Shown: in pieces, positions 62,647-64,000 of the stretch
Layout of the letters: each line of letters starts with the position of its first letter
How positions within the stretch are numbered: the stretch's first letter is position 1
DNA from: Chryseobacterium wanjuense
Lineage (GTDB): Bacteria; Bacteroidota; Bacteroidia; Flavobacteriales; Weeksellaceae
Length of the DNA: 64,000 nucleotides
NCBI RefSeq assembly: GCF_900111495.1
Contig: NZ_FOIU01000001.1
Span: forward strand, 682,001-746,000
Reading direction: 5' to 3'
Notes under the pieces: generated by a model
Databases searched by the model: none
What the model was told of the DNA's origin: nothing
What the model saw: the letters and a program-made list of their open reading frames with translations, nothing else
Made by a program: the position numbers and the translations under genes

Positions 62647-63675
62647 TTATACTACATCCCGCATCAGCTCTTTCAGTAACTTGGAAATACTCAATGAGGC
62701 CACTGCAATTCTTTCATCCGCAGCTCCGTAATAAATATACAGAGTGTCGTTCTTTACCACCGTGCCGGTCGGGAAGCAGACATTGTTCACTTCTCCTTTC
62801 AGTTCCCATTTTTCTTCCGGTTTGAAGAGCGGATAAGAAAGCCTTGTGATTTCTTTTTCAGGATTATTAAGCTCCAATAAAGCAGCGCAAGCGCCATATA
62901 CATAACCATCGATGGTATCATGAACACCATGATAGATCATCAGCCAGCCGTATTCCGTTTCTATGGGCGGACATCCGCCTCCGATATAGCTTATTTCGTG
63001 ATCGTGCTTTGGAGATAAAAGAACGTGATCCTTAAAATGTAAAAAGTAATCTTTCCAGAAATCAGGAGTCAGGTCTTCGATGTTTTCGACACTTGCGATT
63101 TGAATATCGGGTCTTATGCGGTGCAGGAAATACAGTTTTCCGTTGATTCTTCTCGGGAAAAAAATAAGATTCTTATCCCAGAGAAATATGTCTTCATCAG
63201 TATTATGATTAAGCTGGAACTGGTTGTACCGCTGATATTTTTCAGGGATTAAACTTTCTGATTCTGACAGCAGTTTAAATTCATCATAAGGGATTTTCGG
63301 AACAACAATTCCTGTTTTTTTCCATGATTTCAGGTCTTGGGAAGTTGCTAATGTGCCTAATGCATTGATGCCGTCGTAGCTGGTATAGGTGAGATAAAAT
63401 GTATCATCTATTTTTACGATCCGGGGATCTTCTATGCCGTGTTTTTCGTGTTCGAATTCCGGAATGATGATCGGGATATCAGACCGTTTTTCTACCGTAA
63501 GCGGATCTGATAATAAACAATATCCGACACTTGAAAAATTGCCTTTGGCTACTGCCCGGTAAAATATATGTATTTTTCCGTTTTCGGAGATCACCGCAGG
63601 ATTCAAGACTCCTTCACATTCAAAACTTAATTCGGTTTTTTTAAGTATAATTCCTTCTTTTTTTATTAATACCAT
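62647..63675 (-). CDS. GH130-family glycoside phosphorylase (beta-mannoside phosphorylase type)
   Basis: A 342-residue five-bladed beta-propeller enzyme. The family proton donor is Asp83 in GIEDPRIV. Other signatures: ECEGVLNPAVISENGKIHIF, YIGGGCPPIETEYGWLMIYH, FPTGTVVKNDTLYIYYGAAD. GH130 enzymes cleave beta-mannosides with phosphate to give mannose-1-phosphate, or in some branches hydrolyse them. The exact linkage (beta-1,4 or beta-1,2) cannot be read from the sequence. It overlaps nothing but directly abuts the 43-aa gene upstream (TAG followed at once by ATG), and the GT4 fusion follows 5 bp downstream: one operon. Confidence 0.93.
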   Translation of the reverse strand: MVLIKKEGIILKKTELSFECEGVLNPAVISENGKIHIFYRAVAKGNFSSVGYCLLSDPLTVEKRSDIPIIIPEFEHEKHGIEDPRIVKIDDTFYLTYTSYDGINALGTLATSQDLKSWKKTGIVVPKIPYDEFKLLSESESLIPEKYQRYNQFQLNHNTDEDIFLWDKNLIFFPRRINGKLYFLHRIRPDIQIASVENIEDLTPDFWKDYFLHFKDHVLLSPKHDHEISYIGGGCPPIETEYGWLMIYHGVHDTIDGYVYGACAALLELNNPEKEITRLSYPLFKPEEKWELKGEVNNVCFPTGTVVKNDTLYIYYGAADERIAVASLSISKLLKELMRDVV

Positions 63676-63807
63676 CTAGGTGCTCGCGTTTCGGCTTTCG
63701 TTTTCTTTATCTATTCTTTTGTTTATCTTGTCTTCCCGCTTCTCTTTTGCCGATTTTAGGGGCGGTGTTTTGTCAGATTTTTTCTTCGAGTCTTTTTCTT
63801 TTGACAT
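63676..63807 (-). CDS. Small charged protein (43 aa), first gene of the GH130-GT4 operon
   Basis: A 43-codon frame from ATG at 63807: MSKEKDSKKKSDKTPPLKSA, KEKREDKINKRIDKENESRN, AST. Its TAG is followed directly by the ATG of the GH130 gene, which points to translational coupling. An AAAGAAG lies just upstream of the start. Nearly half of the residues are Lys, Arg, Glu or Asp; it is probably disordered. No family recognised. Confidence 0.65.
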   Translation of the reverse strand: MSKEKDSKKKSDKTPPLKSAKEKREDKINKRIDKENESRNAST

Positions 63808-63974
63808 TTTACTTCTTTTTTATTCTATGTAAAGATCATCTATTGAAAAGGGAAAGCTTTGTAATAGTCTTTCAATTTGTTACATAAATCATAGATATTC
63901 TGATTGTAAAGGAGTAACTTTGATGGAGAAGCTGTTAGTGCATTGATTAGCAAGCTGTAAATAATGTAAGGAGT

Positions 63975-64000
63975 ATGAAGTTGTATATAAAATATATGGT
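63975..64000 (+). CDS. Start of a rightward gene cut by the window edge, possibly an AraC-type regulator
   Basis: ATG at 63975 preceded by AAGGAG, then MKLYIKYMV. This opening is seen in a group of flavobacterial AraC-type regulators, but nine codons cannot prove it. Confidence 0.4.

Overview
The window is AT-rich and looks like a chromosome segment from a Chryseobacterium-like member of the Flavobacteriia (Bacteroidota). The basis is the Bacteroidota -7 element TAnnTTTG ahead of many genes, the scarcity of Shine-Dalgarno sites, repeated secreted proteins beginning with a signal peptide plus 'QVGINT', LytTR and AraC regulators, an IS256-type element and decayed IS3-type pieces. This is inference from gene content; no database was searched. 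No rRNA, tRNA or CRISPR array was seen.

Region 1 (1-9.3 kb): an antiporter N-terminus at the edge, an Hsp20 chaperone, an orphan LuxR-type response regulator, then a leftward block of two SDR reductases, an AraC regulator and a serine hydrolase. Around these lies a field of gene debris: pieces of Crp/Fnr, SDR, aldehyde dehydrogenase, a DUF11 surface protein, two frameshifted small genes and a wrecked IS3-type transposase.

Region 2 (9.6-27.5 kb): accessory DNA with secreted modular proteins sharing an N-terminus and carrying different C-terminal modules (a CBM14-like chitin-binding module, a C1q-like module, collagen-free repeat arrays). An IS256-type element, a TPR/HTH lipoprotein, an SDR and a dead large serine recombinase are interspersed. 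The standout is a 742-residue fusion of a CrtC/AttH-type lipocalin-like domain to an apparently intact prenyl diphosphate synthase domain (24671-26899).

Region 3 (27.6-35.5 kb): a stress-type island. An operon encodes a LytTR response regulator, a hybrid histidine kinase and a small membrane monooxygenase-like protein. Around it are Dps, an oxalate-decarboxylase-like bicupin with a DUF1275 membrane protein, and an SRPBCC-like protein. The last three have the same promoter architecture: two TCG(A/G/T)TGAA boxes exactly 21 bp apart, placed exactly 40 bp from a TAnCTTTA -7 element. I infer a local regulon of the LytTR system.

Region 4 (35.9-45.4 kb): three tandem secreted proteins with phage tail-collar-like C-termini, a TPR histidine kinase, a divergent REC-GAF-sigma54 activator and two AraC regulators.

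Region 5 (45.8-60.3 kb): a rightward cluster of alpha/beta hydrolases, an ABM monooxygenase, a DJ-1/PfpI protein and an SDR (probably detoxification), MepB, two beta-lactamase-fold hydrolases, a stand-alone A-T-R nonribosomal peptide synthetase-like reductase, an XRE regulator and a fourth collar-like protein.

Region 6 (60.4-64 kb): a leftward operon of a 43-aa charged protein, a GH130 phosphorylase and a GT4 glycosyltransferase fused to an alpha/alpha-barrel domain, then the first codons of a rightward gene.
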